A stretch of DNA of 64,000 bases from DATCJA01 sp963814955 (GCA_963814955.1 CAWFEX010000004.1:868001-932000); one strand, 5' to 3'; positions 34,248 through 43,602 are shown, counted from the stretch's first letter. Numbers and translations are program-made. The notes: generated by a model from the sequence alone, not told the origin.

Positions 34248-36071
34248 GTGCCAGGTCCATCGGGCGTGCCGCACTCCGACACCTCCTGGCGAATTCCTCT
34301 CGCGCTTTCGCTTCTCGTGCTGGGGATCGCGATCTCGCTGAAGGTCATCCCAAGCATTTTCATCGTAGACGAGAACAACTACCTCGTAACGGTCGTTGGG
34401 CTCCAGCATGGTCGGCTCACGGTTCCGAATACTGAAGGTCTTTCGCCGAGCCGAGAGCTGCTGTTTTTCGATCCGACCGCAACCGTTAGAGCGGTTGAGA
34501 CGACCCCTGTGGCTTCGACCGCACCGCCGCTCTACGCTTTTCTGGCATATCCGTTTTCCTGGATGCACTGGCGCGGTCTTGTCGCAGTCAACACGCTTTC
34601 ATATCTCGCCACGACACTGATGGTTTTCGCGTATGCGCGACGCTATGCGATCGACTCTTCAACGCCCTGGATCGCCGCCGTAGCTTTTGCGCTCGGGAGT
34701 TTTGTCATCGAATATGCCCTCGGAGCCTGGCCTCAGTTACTGAGTGTTGCGTTGTGCACCGGCGCCATCTTCGCAACCGGAAAACTGATTAGCGGCGGAC
34801 CCTTGGCACTGGCCCCCGCTGCCGGATTTTTGCTTGGCCTTGCCACCGGTGTCCGGTACCAGAATGCAGCGATCCTTGCGGCAGTCGGCGCCTCGATTCT
34901 GTTTTTCGATCGTCGCAGGTGGCCTGCGATGGCGGTGTTTGCTCTCGCGGCTGCCGTGCCCCTGTCAGCGAACTCGCTCATCAATCACGTGAGACTTGAT
35001 TCGTGGAATCCGATAAGTAAAGGGAGGTACTACTTCAATATCCCGGTCGTTCAGGGCAACGCAGGCTCATCGTTGGATCCTGCGCTCTCATTCTGGGCAA
35101 GAGTTGTCGACGCGTCGGCACACCCGCCGATGAAGGGTCCTGATTTCGAAAGCTGGGTGACACACGACCCCTCGACTGGCGCCCATTTGATGCTCGGGGT
35201 CGTTCCGAAAAAGGCCCTGTTGCAATCCGCGCCGTGGGCCGTTCTTCCGTTATTGGCCCTCGGGCTCGCTTGGATCGCGAAGTCCGGGTTGCCAGAAGGC
35301 CAACGCCAACACATCCGCCTGATGTCGTTCGTGGTCTTGTCCGTGATCGGAGCCTTCACCATCGCCGGAACGAGCCGTCACGAGGGCCTCGCTTTCAATC
35401 AGCGCTACCTCCTCGAGCTGCTCCCCCTGCTGGCCATTACGTTTGCCTGGACGGTTGACAGACTTGGCTTGAAGCTGCCGGCGCTGGCGGCCGGAGCGGC
35501 ACTGGGTGCGGCTTGCGCCCTGGCGATCCTCGTCGCCACGTCGATCACGGGTGGTCCGGAGGGTCCACTCTGGACATTCAGGCAACTGGCGTTGTTCAGG
35601 GTTCCGCTTGCGCTAGCCGGCCTTCTAACGCTGCTCTGGTTCCTGGTAAAGGCCGGAGGATATCGAGTCCGGACGCTCCTGGCTCTCGCCGCCGGAGCGA
35701 GTCTGGCTTGGGGGGCTGCGATTCATCTGCTTGACGACGTGTACTGGTCACAACACCTCCGTTCCGACAATCTCCAGCGGACCGAGCTGTTCGACCGGAC
35801 TCTCACCGATGGTTCGGCGCTTGTCGCGTATTGGGGATTCAAAGACCCGGCCGGGCCGCTTCTTCTGGATCGCGACATCGTCATCATCGACGCACATGCC
35901 GACGACGGGAAAGACGCCCCGATCCTGATTCGCGAGCTGCTGGATAAACAGCGTGCTGTATTTGTGTTCAAGGATGGGTTCCCTCCGATGATGCTCGATC
36001 GCATCCTCAACGGCCTTCACACTGTACCGGTCTCCGATCGTGTGCTTCGCGTGCAGGCCGACGCTCGCTGA
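34248..36071 (+). CDS. GT-C-type integral membrane protein (glycosyltransferase-39-like), first gene of the EPS locus
   Basis: 607 residues with about ten to eleven hydrophobic helices. The first luminal loop carries SIFIVDENNYLVTVVGLQHG, matching the acidic D-E motif of GT-C enzymes, and later a large C-terminal periplasmic domain (LVAYWGFKDPAGPLLLDRD). Such proteins move sugars from polyprenyl-phosphate donors to lipid, protein or polysaccharide acceptors at the outer face of the inner membrane. The start is GTG at 34248, with an alternative GTG at 34266. GC falls here compared with the preceding genes, marking the start of the polysaccharide region. The acceptor is unknown. Confidence 0.7.
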   Translation: MPGPSGVPHSDTSWRIPLALSLLVLGIAISLKVIPSIFIVDENNYLVTVVGLQHGRLTVPNTEGLSPSRELLFFDPTATVRAVETTPVASTAPPLYAFLAYPFSWMHWRGLVAVNTLSYLATTLMVFAYARRYAIDSSTPWIAAVAFALGSFVIEYALGAWPQLLSVALCTGAIFATGKLISGGPLALAPAAGFLLGLATGVRYQNAAILAAVGASILFFDRRRWPAMAVFALAAAVPLSANSLINHVRLDSWNPISKGRYYFNIPVVQGNAGSSLDPALSFWARVVDASAHPPMKGPDFESWVTHDPSTGAHLMLGVVPKKALLQSAPWAVLPLLALGLAWIAKSGLPEGQRQHIRLMSFVVLSVIGAFTIAGTSRHEGLAFNQRYLLELLPLLAITFAWTVDRLGLKLPALAAGAALGAACALAILVATSITGGPEGPLWTFRQLALFRVPLALAGLLTLLWFLVKAGGYRVRTLLALAAGASLAWGAAIHLLDDVYWSQHLRSDNLQRTELFDRTLTDGSALVAYWGFKDPAGPLLLDRDIVIIDAHADDGKDAPILIRELLDKQRAVFVFKDGFPPMMLDRILNGLHTVPVSDRVLRVQADAR

Positions 36072-36134
36072 CTTCCGCGGGGTCCGGCCGCAGCAGTCCG
36101 CGTACAGGCCCGCCACGCGGGTAAATCTGGTCCA

Positions 36135-37214
36135 GTGTCAGTTGCTCTCATCACAGGTGCCGCGGGTCTCATCGGCTCCGAGGCGGCTCGATCGTTTGCT
36201 GCCGCCGGGTATCACGTTGTCGGCATCGACAACGACATGCGCAGCGTCTTCTTCGGACCTGAGGCGTCTACCCGTTGGCAGCGAGATCGCCTGACACGCG
36301 AGTTGGCCGCTCGATACGAGCACCATGACGTCGACATTCGAGATCACGATGCTATCGCGGCTATTTTCGGGAAGTTCGGGGCAGACGTCTCTGTCGTCAT
36401 CCACACGGCCGCGCAGCCATCGCATGATTGGGCGGCACGCGAGCCGCACACCGACTTCTCCGTCAATGCGACCGGAACACTTACCCTTCTGGAGGCCGCA
36501 CGACGACACTCGCCAGATGCCACGTTCATCTTTACCTCGACGAACAAGGTCTATGGTGACCGTCCCAATCAACTGCCGCTCGTCGAGCTCGAGACTCGCT
36601 GGGAACTGGCGACGGAGCATCCCTACCATCGCGGGATTCCCGAAGACATGCCGGTGGATCAGACGCTGCACAGCCTGTTCGGTGCGTCGAAGGTGGCTGC
36701 GGACGTCCTGGTTCAAGAGTACGGGCGCTACTTCGGCATGAAGACCGCCTGCTTCCGCGGCGGATGTCTGACCGGACCGAATCACGCCGGCACCGAGCTG
36801 CACGGCTTTCTCGCGTATCTCGTCAAATCGTGCGCGACCGGTTCCCCGTACACCGTCTTCGGCTACAAGGCCAAGCAGGTGCGCGACAACATCCATTCGG
36901 CCGATCTGATCACGGCCTTCCACGCATTCGTGCGGGAACCTCGTGTCGCCGAGGTCTACAACGTCGGGGGCGGGCGTCCGTCCAATTGCTCCATGCTCGA
37001 AGGCATTCGTCTGACCGAGCAGGTCGTCGGCAAGGAGCTTCGTTGGACCTATACCGATGCGGCACGCGTCGGTGATCACATGTGGTGGATTTCGGACCTG
37101 TCCAGGTTTCAGCTGCACTATCCCGAATGGAAGCTCACGTACGACGTCCCGGCAATCATCCGCGAGATCTACGAGCACAACCGTGAGCGCTGGCGCGGGG
37201 AGGCGCGGGCGTGA
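36135..37214 (+). CDS. NAD-dependent epimerase of the CDP-paratose/tyvelose epimerase type, Phe at the catalytic Tyr position
   Basis: 359 residues starting at GTG with the Rossmann motif ALITGAAGLIGSEAARSF. It has the extended-SDR Ser/Thr in FIFTSTNKVYGDRPNQ and a catalytic box HSLFGASKVAADVLVQEY, in which the usual YxxxK Tyr is Phe. The CDP-paratose epimerase-like fingerprint is RGGCLTGPNHAGTELHGFLA and FGYKAKQVRDNIHSADL. It probably acts on a nucleotide sugar. The gene overlaps the following transferase by four bases (GTGA), so they are coupled. The Tyr to Phe change should impair the standard mechanism unless another residue serves. Confidence 0.8.
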   Translation: MSVALITGAAGLIGSEAARSFAAAGYHVVGIDNDMRSVFFGPEASTRWQRDRLTRELAARYEHHDVDIRDHDAIAAIFGKFGADVSVVIHTAAQPSHDWAAREPHTDFSVNATGTLTLLEAARRHSPDATFIFTSTNKVYGDRPNQLPLVELETRWELATEHPYHRGIPEDMPVDQTLHSLFGASKVAADVLVQEYGRYFGMKTACFRGGCLTGPNHAGTELHGFLAYLVKSCATGSPYTVFGYKAKQVRDNIHSADLITAFHAFVREPRVAEVYNVGGGRPSNCSMLEGIRLTEQVVGKELRWTYTDAARVGDHMWWISDLSRFQLHYPEWKLTYDVPAIIREIYEHNRERWRGEARA

Positions 37215-38017
37215 TCGATCGCGGCAAGCGCAACGTCCTCGGAGTTCTTGTGGATGCAGTCGACTATGACGCGGCGGTCGCGCGCATTCTGGACGCGGCG
37301 CGAGCGAGGCAGCCGCTGGCGGTCAGCGCGCTGGCCGTACACGGGGTGATGACCGGCGCCCTGGACCGCATGCACCGGGCCAGACTGAATCGGCTGAACC
37401 TGGTGACTCCTGACGGTCAGCCGGTGAGGTGGGCCCTCAATCTCCTGTACAGAGTCGGCTTGCGCGATCGCGTGTATGGACCGGAGCTGACGGCACGTGT
37501 TTGTGCCGCGGTCGAGCGCGAGGGACTGCCAATCTACCTGTATGGCAGCCGGCAGGAAGTGCTGTCGAAGCTCGAAGAGAATCTGAAGACCAGGTTTCCG
37601 CGGTTGCACATCGCGGGCTCGCGCCCGTCGGCGTTTCGGCAGATCAGCCCCGAGGAGCAGAAGGCGATGGCAGCCGACATTCGGGCCAGTGGGGCCCGAG
37701 TTACGCTCGTCGGTCTGGGATGTCCTCGTCAGGAAGTCTGGGTGTTCGAGAATGCTGCGCTCCTGAGCATGCCGGCCCTGGCCGTCGGAGCCGCGTTTGA
37801 TTTCCATGCGGGCCATGTGCGCCAGGCCCCGGCGATGCTTCAACGAGCGGGCTTCGAGTGGCTGTTCAGATTGGCTGTCGAACCGAGGCGTCTCTGGCGA
37901 CGATACGTGTTCCTCAATCCACTGTATCTCGGCATGCTGGCGGCACAGGCCGTACGGCTGTGGCATCCGCAGACTACCGACCCCACGATGACCCCGGACT
38001 TCCTGCGCTACGGATAG
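37211..38017 (+). CDS. WecG/TagA/CpsF family glycosyltransferase
   Basis: 268 residues. Family motifs: AVSALAVHGVMTGALD near the N-terminus, LNLVTPDGQPVRWALN (the DGxG/P region), RVYGPELTARVCAAVE, IYLYGSRQEVLSKLEE and RVTLVGLGCPRQEVWVFEN, with VGAAFDFHAGHVRQAPAM as the final block. The family transfers N-acetylmannosaminuronate or related sugars to polyprenyl-linked intermediates in capsule, teichoic acid or common-antigen synthesis, on the cytoplasmic face of the membrane. The start GTG overlaps the epimerase stop. The C-terminus keeps the amphipathic basic segment (EPRRLWRRYVF) expected for membrane association. Confidence 0.88.
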   Translation: MIDRGKRNVLGVLVDAVDYDAAVARILDAARARQPLAVSALAVHGVMTGALDRMHRARLNRLNLVTPDGQPVRWALNLLYRVGLRDRVYGPELTARVCAAVEREGLPIYLYGSRQEVLSKLEENLKTRFPRLHIAGSRPSAFRQISPEEQKAMAADIRASGARVTLVGLGCPRQEVWVFENAALLSMPALAVGAAFDFHAGHVRQAPAMLQRAGFEWLFRLAVEPRRLWRRYVFLNPLYLGMLAAQAVRLWHPQTTDPTMTPDFLRYG

Positions 38018-38024
38018 CCGATCG

Positions 38025-38993
38025 ATGCGACGTCCCACAAGGATTCCGCCAAAAGTGAGGGCCGAGCCGTCGAAGATTCACGCGGTGGACGCGGAGATCA
38101 TCGCCCTCGATCGCCGCTTCCAGCGGTACATCGTTCCCAACGCGTCAGTTATGCGTTTGCACCTCGGCACGCTGTGGGCCGAAGGTCCAGCATGGAACGG
38201 CGTAGGTCGGTATCTTGTCTGGAGCGATATTCCCAACGACATTCAGTTACGCTGGATCGAAGAAGACGGCCACGTGACCGTCTTCCGGAAGCCATCGGGA
38301 TACAGCAACGGGAACACCTTCGACTACGAGGGCCGCCAGCTCTCGTGCGAGCACGCGGGGCGCCGAGTCGTTCGATACGAAATGTCCGGTGCGGCGACCG
38401 TGATCGCGGATCGCTATCTGGGCAAGCGCCTCAACTCGCCCAACGACATCGTCGTCCATCCCGACGGCGGGATCTGGTTTACCGATCCCAGCTACGGCAT
38501 TCGCGGGAACTACGAGGGGTTCAAGGCCGACTCCGAAACCAAGGAGGCCGTTTATCGTGTCGATGGCAGGACGGGGCACATCGAGAAGGTCACCGATGAA
38601 CTGCGCCAGCCGAACGGTCTTTGCTTCTCGCCCGACTACAAGAAGCTCTACATAGCCGACAGCGGCGTGTCTCCGGGCGAAATCAGGGTCTGGGACGTCG
38701 ATGGCGAGACGCTTCGCGACAGTAGAACGTTCTCTGTCCTGAAGACCCATGACACCGGTGAGGCATCAACGCCCGACGGCATCCGATGCGACGCGGATGG
38801 CAACATCTGGACGGGAGCTCGTCCTGGTGTCCAGATCATGAGCCCGGACAGCGAGCGTATCGGGGTGATTCGGCTGCCCGAGGCGTGCGCCAATATCTGT
38901 TTCGGGGGGCCGGGACGGAACCGGCTGTTCATGACGGCCAGCGAGTCGCTCTATGCCGTTTACGTGGAAACGACCGGTGCACACATCGCTTAG
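38025..38993 (+). CDS. SMP-30/gluconolactonase/LRE-like beta-propeller protein
   Basis: 322 residues without a signal peptide. Propeller motifs: AEGPAWNGVGRYLVWSDIPN (first metal-ligand Glu), KRLNSPNDIVVHPDGGIWFT with DPSYGIRGNYEGF (Asn and Asp ligands), LRQPNGLCFSPDYKKLYIAD (Asn), and STPDGIRCDADGNIWTG (Asp). The conserved divalent-metal set of SMP-30 lactonases is therefore present. Such enzymes hydrolyse sugar lactones. It follows the WecG-like gene by 7 bp in the same operon, an unusual partner for polysaccharide genes. Its TAG stop is also the first three bases of composite repeat copy 2. Confidence 0.88.
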   Translation: MRRPTRIPPKVRAEPSKIHAVDAEIIALDRRFQRYIVPNASVMRLHLGTLWAEGPAWNGVGRYLVWSDIPNDIQLRWIEEDGHVTVFRKPSGYSNGNTFDYEGRQLSCEHAGRRVVRYEMSGAATVIADRYLGKRLNSPNDIVVHPDGGIWFTDPSYGIRGNYEGFKADSETKEAVYRVDGRTGHIEKVTDELRQPNGLCFSPDYKKLYIADSGVSPGEIRVWDVDGETLRDSRTFSVLKTHDTGEASTPDGIRCDADGNIWTGARPGVQIMSPDSERIGVIRLPEACANICFGGPGRNRLFMTASESLYAVYVETTGAHIA

Positions 38994-39146
38994 CGAGGCT
39001 GCGCCTCAGACCAGCAGCATGTCACCCAAGGCTCCGCCTCGCTAGCGGCAGTATCTCTTGCCCGCGCTCCGCGCGGGCGTAGACGTCTTGAACGGCACGC
39101 TCAAACTTGACTCATTTGTAAGGAATCTGGCCATTCAAGACGTCTA
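38991..39146. repeat. Composite palindromic repeat element, copy 2
   Basis: Same architecture as copy 1 at 8530-8672: TAGCGAGGC (38991) with GCCTCGCTA (39036); shared CAGTATCT; hairpin GCCCGCGC-TCC-GCGCGGGC (39060-39078); AGACGTCTTGA (39081) and terminal ATTCAAGACGTCT (39133-39145). It spans exactly from the stop codon of the lactonase-like gene to the stop codon of the convergent glycosyltransferase, so it forms the whole intergenic region and may serve both as terminator. It is about 13 bp longer than copy 1 because the loop regions differ. Confidence 0.85.
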
Positions 39147-40295
39147 GCGGCCAGGGGCGTGATTCTCGGCGAGCACTCTCTCGTAGACCTCGTGCGTCAG
39201 TCGTGCTGTCTCGGCCCAGGAGAACAGGCCCGCTCGCTCGAGGCCGGCGGTCCGCAAGCGGCTGGCCGTGTCCGGTTGGGTCAGCAGCCGGCCAATGGCT
39301 TCGGCCGCCTCCTGAACATCGTCCGGCGAGACCAACACGGCCGCATCACCGCAAACCTCGGGCATGCTGCTCACGTTGCTGGCAATCACAGGCGTCCCCG
39401 ACGCCATCGCTTCCAGCGGAGGCAGTCCGAACCCCTCGACTCTGGACAGGAACACGAACAACGAGGCCTCGCGGTACACGGTCGCGAGCACCTCGTCCTC
39501 GACATACCCGAGATGACGGATCGGCACACCCGCTGCCACTGCTCGATTGATCGCGGTGGTGACTGGAGACGCATCGGTGCCGGGCATTCCGATCAGATGC
39601 AGCTCGTGCGGCAGTCCATACCGGTCGCGGGCGGCTGCAAAAGCGGCGATCAGCGTCTCGACATTCTTGTGAGGGCTCAGCGAGAGGACCGAAAGCACGT
39701 ACGGAGGCTGACGTGGTTCATGCGAGTCGGCCTGAAACGCGTTGTGATCCACTCCGTCCCAAATGACCGTGATTGCCGACGGTGGCACGTCATAGTGTCG
39801 AGTGACCTCTTCCGCCGTGGCCTGTGACGGACAGATTACCCTGTCTGCGCGTTGCGCGGCGCGACGCTTCGCGGCGAACAGATACCGCGCTTTCAGAGAG
39901 CTGACCGATTCCGTATGGTGCATCGGGTAGTACACGTCCATGATCACGTCATTGGTCGTCACAACATACGGAACGCCCGGCCAGAGTGCCGCGGTATCTG
40001 TCGGAAAATGCATCACGTCGAGCTTGTAGCTGCGTGCCAGTGCGGGCAGAAGACCGTGCTGCCAGGCGAGCCGGAACGGCCAGACCTGACGCTGTGGTGG
40101 CAGCGGTACCACGACTTGTGTCATGCCACGATCGCGCGGAAACATCGAGGAGTTCAGGGAGTTGGTGAAGAGAAAGTAGTGGTCGGCTGTACCGAGATCG
40201 CGCAACGCATTCATCAGCTCGGTTGTATAACGGTGGAAGCCACCTCCTCTTCCGGTCGCTGGAACAATCGAAAACAGATCCACACCGATGCGCAT
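39144..40295 (-). CDS. GT4-family glycosyltransferase
   Basis: About 383 residues. N-terminal GT-B Rossmann start MRIGVDLFSIVPATGRGGGF with the glycine-rich loop. The donor-binding half has PYVLSVLSLSPHKNVETLIA (the K-N motif), then RHLGYVEDEVLATVYREASL and FVFLSRVEGFGLPPLEAMAS GTPVI (the ExxxGFGLPxLEAM motif, GT4 signature). It should add a hexose or similar residue from a nucleotide sugar to the lipid-linked repeat unit in the cytoplasm. The start is the Met three residues into the open frame; the next upstream Met is equally possible. It is the first of the minus-strand EPS genes and ends inside the composite repeat. Confidence 0.88.
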   Translation of the reverse strand: MRIGVDLFSIVPATGRGGGFHRYTTELMNALRDLGTADHYFLFTNSLNSSMFPRDRGMTQVVVPLPPQRQVWPFRLAWQHGLLPALARSYKLDVMHFPTDTAALWPGVPYVVTTNDVIMDVYYPMHHTESVSSLKARYLFAAKRRAAQRADRVICPSQATAEEVTRHYDVPPSAITVIWDGVDHNAFQADSHEPRQPPYVLSVLSLSPHKNVETLIAAFAAARDRYGLPHELHLIGMPGTDASPVTTAINRAVAAGVPIRHLGYVEDEVLATVYREASLFVFLSRVEGFGLPPLEAMASGTPVIASNVSSMPEVCGDAAVLVSPDDVQEAAEAIGRLLTQPDTASRLRTAGLERAGLFSWAETARLTHEVYERVLAENHAPGR

Positions 40296-40398
40296 CAACA
40301 ACCGTGTTCCAGGGCTAGGCTGGCGAGATCTCGCCCTTGATTGTTCGAGTGCGCTTTCGACAACGAGGGCTGAAAGTCAGGCCCGCACCCCAGCAAGG

Positions 40399-41004
40399 TC
40401 AGAATCGGAGCGCGCGCTCGACCAACATCGCCCATCGACCTCGGGACCGCCTCTCGACGTATGGCTGGTGTTGCCACGCGCGCGCTGACACTTTCTCCGG
40501 GGCGACGAGCAGCCGATAGATGCCGAAGCGTTCTGTGCGGGCGAGACGCTCCCAGCAGCCCGCTTCCCGATCGAGCACATCCGCGACGATGCGGCACGGC
40601 CAGAGTTGCGTATCGTCGATCACGACCACCGCGCCCACGGCGAGCAGTCGGGTGACAAAGAACCAGTCGAGACTCGGCGCCGGAAACGCATGATTGCCAT
40701 CGATCAACGCTAGCGAAAAATCGCGCGACCCGGTCCACTGCGGCAACACGTCCTCCGATCGCGCAGTCACCGGCGTGTAGTGCTCAGTCGGAATGCCGTA
40801 CTCGCGTGCGGCGGCGCGAATGCGATCGGGCTCGCCAGCGTCCGGACTAATAGCGACATGCTCCGCGCCACAGAGCAGGCAGATCAGCGTGCTTAACCCT
40901 GAGCCGGTTTCAATCGTCTTGGTGCCCGGCGAGATCAGATCGCAGAGATACGGGACCAGCCGACGACTGATGCCATAGTCGGCGGAGCGAGCTAGGCCGT
41001 CCAA
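40399..41004 (-). CDS. Class I SAM-dependent methyltransferase-like protein
   Basis: 201 residues. Motif I-like KTIETGSGLSTLICLLC (E-x-G-x-G-x-ST), followed by HVAISPDAGEPDRIRAA and an acidic DFSLALIDGNHAFPAPSLDW, where D-G-N-H resembles the D-G-x-H metal/catalytic motif of CmcI-like and related methyltransferases. Then VGAVVVIDDTQLWPCRIV. The start is a TTG at 41004; no ATG is available nearby. It is located among glycosyltransferases on the same strand and probably modifies a sugar hydroxyl or carboxyl group. 190 bases of unassigned sequence precede the next gene, including a short open frame ending near 41089 (LIYALPLLMFGKRASL), perhaps the displaced end of another protein. Confidence 0.6.
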   Translation of the reverse strand: MDGLARSADYGISRRLVPYLCDLISPGTKTIETGSGLSTLICLLCGAEHVAISPDAGEPDRIRAAAREYGIPTEHYTPVTARSEDVLPQWTGSRDFSLALIDGNHAFPAPSLDWFFVTRLLAVGAVVVIDDTQLWPCRIVADVLDREAGCWERLARTERFGIYRLLVAPEKVSARAWQHQPYVERRSRGRWAMLVERALRF

Positions 41005-41194
41005 CTGTAATGAGGGACGGTCGCTGGTACGAGCCGATCGATGGTGACGCGAACGTCCGAAGGCTGTGTCATGCCGGCCGCCTGAACTTTAGTCGAAGGC
41101 CCGCGCCGCCCGCAACGTGGGCGCGCCGCTGTCGAGCGAGGCACGCTTGCCAAACATCAGCAAAGGCAGCGCGTAGATCAAACGTCCTGGGAGA

Positions 41195-42416
41195 TCAACT
41201 GCGGCGAGTCAGCAATGCTTCAACCGCTTGGGTCAGCGGCGCCAGGTTGTCTGTACCGAAGTAACGAGCCACGAGGGCAGCGCGCTCAGCACGGTCCACG
41301 CAGCGTTCCTCCGCAAGAAGGATATCGTGCAATCGAGCTGCAAACGCCTGTGGCGTTGCCGTGATCGAGAAGTGTGAGCGGACCGCATCGGGAAGCCCTC
41401 GAGCGGCCACCTGTGTGGCTACGACGGGCTTGCCGGCCGCAAACGCCTCGATCATCTTGAGATTCACACCACTGCCGCGCTGTAGCGGGTTAATGACGAC
41501 CCGCGCACGCTGATAGAAGCCGGAGACGTCCTGCGGATCGGCCTCGCAATCAACTCCATCCTGCCGCCAGGACTCGAGGTCCCGTGGATCAGGTTCCGAG
41601 CCCGCAAAGGTCACCCGGACTCGGGTCTCGAGCTCGTGTCGCAGGACTGGCAGAACCTGCTTGCGTAAACCAGCGAAGCCCCTCGACGTTATTCGGAGTG
41701 CGTAGATTTCCCACAAAGAGCAGATCAATGTCCTGCTCGACACTGGGAGAACTCGGCGGAGGCGAATCGAGCCAGATCTGGCGGAACAACAATCCCTTGC
41801 TGTGTCTCGCCGAGCGCTTCCCACTCCGCCCGGTCGTCCGACGAGATGTCGGCGACCAGGTCGACCGTGTTGCGAATCTCTCGTTCGGCTGCGAACAATC
41901 GCCTGAGATTGGCCGCCAGCTTCAGCTTCAGCATCCCGCGAGCCAAACGACTCTGCTCGCGATAGTACCGGTGCTCGACGTTCTGAGAAGCGGTACACCA
42001 GGACCTTTCTCAGATCGGTTGCGACGGCGCGCGCCGGCAGATATGCCAGCCAGTGGTCCAGAAGAATCCAGTCCGGGGTAAAGGCCGCGACCCGGTCGAG
42101 CAATTGCGCGTACTCCCGCGTCGAAGGCTTGAACGCAAGCATACGAGGTGGATACTTCGGGATCAGCAATCGCCACAGTCCGTCGCGTCGCGGGACTTCA
42201 ACGACATCTTCTGCGACCTTCGACAGCTCGCTCCGAACACGCGAGGGGATTCTTTGCGTGTCTAAACCAGCAGACCAACTGAATGACATGTCCCTTGCTG
42301 TGAAGCGCGCGGATAAGATTCCACAAGTCCAGCTTCCCGCCGTGGGTTGGAGGGTATGGAACGTCCTGACAAAACACCGTTACCCGACCAGCAGTACGAA
42401 TCGCGGGACGACTCAT
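41195..42416 (-). CDS. GT4-like glycosyltransferase (several frameshifts)
   Basis: Family blocks in different frames: N-terminal RVTVFCQDVPYPPTHGGKLD (GT-B start with GGK loop), PDWILLDHWLAYLPARAVAT, KLKLAANLRRLFAAEREIRN followed by VDLVADISSDDRAEWEALG, DIDLLFVGNLRTPNNVEGLR, and the C-terminal frame RVRVTFAGSEPDPRDLESW, VVINPLQRGSGVNLKMIEAF and GKPVVATQVAARGLPDAV. At least four frame changes, near 42290, 42010, 41790 and 41690. The assembled product (about 400 residues) matches GT4-type enzymes that act on lipid-linked oligosaccharides. Neighbours on both sides are intact genes of the same pathway, so the breaks are probably assembly errors. Confidence 0.7.
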
Positions 42417-42444
42417 CGCGTTACGTGGGGCTGCAGCGTCCGAG

Positions 42445-43602
42445 TCACCGCACGCGTTTGTTCAAAGTGTGAGTCCACGACGCGTGCATCATCACGAACT
42501 CGTAGCCGTCGCGCTCGGCGTCGATCAAGCGCCGATCCAACTCATCGCCGTGAACAGCTGTCACATAGCTGTTCTCTTTGTCCTTTGGAACGAACGTTCT
42601 GAAAAACGCCGGATGCTCTTGCTGCAGTTCCGGCAGTAATTCCGGATAGGAATGCTTGCTGGAATTGGCCCAAAACAGCTTGTCATCGGGCGCTCTTCCA
42701 TCAAACCCCCAAAGCCAGACCGATTTCGAAAGACTGCATGCGAGAGGCAGCAGCAGGATGTTCAACACATTACCCAGGTTCGGCAACTGAAAGTCCTGAC
42801 GCAAATCGACGTGGATCTTCCGATGCGACCCGAAAGGCACCGGAATCAAGATCTCTTGGAATTCCGGAAACTCACGTTGAACAACCGCGTCGTACGGCTC
42901 GGGATAGACGAAAAAGGGTCGACCGTCCGATTCCAGGAGCCGCTTCCTCAAGTCCTTGCGGAAGGTTCGCGCGTGCGCGGTGTGTCCGAAGTGATAGATG
43001 GCATCACCCGCTGCAAAAAAATCAGGATTCAGATGGTGCCACAGCGCGGCGTCGCGGACGACTGTGTTGCAAACGATTACGCTCCCGTCCGAGAAGTCAC
43101 GGTCACGTGCGCGATCCAGGCTTGGGCCTGTGCCAAACAGGTAGACCCGCTTTCGTTTCCTCGCGTCCAACCCATCTATCGCTCCGCGAAATCGAGCTGC
43201 AACTTCGGCCCGCCGTTCAGCTGTTGGCAAACCAGCGAGAGCCTCGCTGAGTCGATGCAGGTGCGTGCCGTCCATCGGATTCTGCTCATAGTCCACATTG
43301 AAAATGTGATCGAACACCCTGCCCCACAGCGGCGGTACGAGCTTCTCATCGACCTCGATTACCGCTCGAGCGCCCAAGATCTGCGAGAGGCGTGCTTTAG
43401 AAACCACGGTCAGGTTGACGCCAGCCGTGTGGTCCGGCGCGAAGAAATCCAGTCGTTGTCGCAGCCGAGCAACCTTGTCTCCTGCAGGCTCTTGGGCCAC
43501 GAGCAGGAATTGGTCAGGAGAAGTTGCAAATGAGGTGCGGAATGAGTTGAGCCCTCGTCGCACGACGCTCCGCAGCGGTCCCAGAAGTGACCAGACGTCC
43601 AT
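42445..43602 (-). CDS. Uncharacterised protein with a GTGPSLD nucleotide-binding-like motif
   Basis: 385 residues, intact, cytoplasmic (no signal or helix). At ~155 it has RVYLFGTGPSLDRARDRDFS followed by SVIVCNTVVRDAALWHHLNP and DFFAAGDAIYHFGHTAHART, the pattern shared by DUF115/MptE-like proteins and some GT42-type sialyltransferases (GxGPSL then an N-x-x and a D near the nucleotide). The C-terminus has VWLWGFDGRAPDDKLFWANS and EFVMMHASWTHTLNKRV. The resemblance points to a nucleotide-sugar-using transferase, but I cannot name one. It lies between a GT4-like gene and an FkbM methyltransferase, so polysaccharide synthesis is likely. Confidence 0.55.
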   Translation of the reverse strand: MDVWSLLGPLRSVVRRGLNSFRTSFATSPDQFLLVAQEPAGDKVARLRQRLDFFAPDHTAGVNLTVVSKARLSQILGARAVIEVDEKLVPPLWGRVFDHIFNVDYEQNPMDGTHLHRLSEALAGLPTAERRAEVAARFRGAIDGLDARKRKRVYLFGTGPSLDRARDRDFSDGSVIVCNTVVRDAALWHHLNPDFFAAGDAIYHFGHTAHARTFRKDLRKRLLESDGRPFFVYPEPYDAVVQREFPEFQEILIPVPFGSHRKIHVDLRQDFQLPNLGNVLNILLLPLACSLSKSVWLWGFDGRAPDDKLFWANSSKHSYPELLPELQQEHPAFFRTFVPKDKENSYVTAVHGDELDRRLIDAERDGYEFVMMHASWTHTLNKRVR

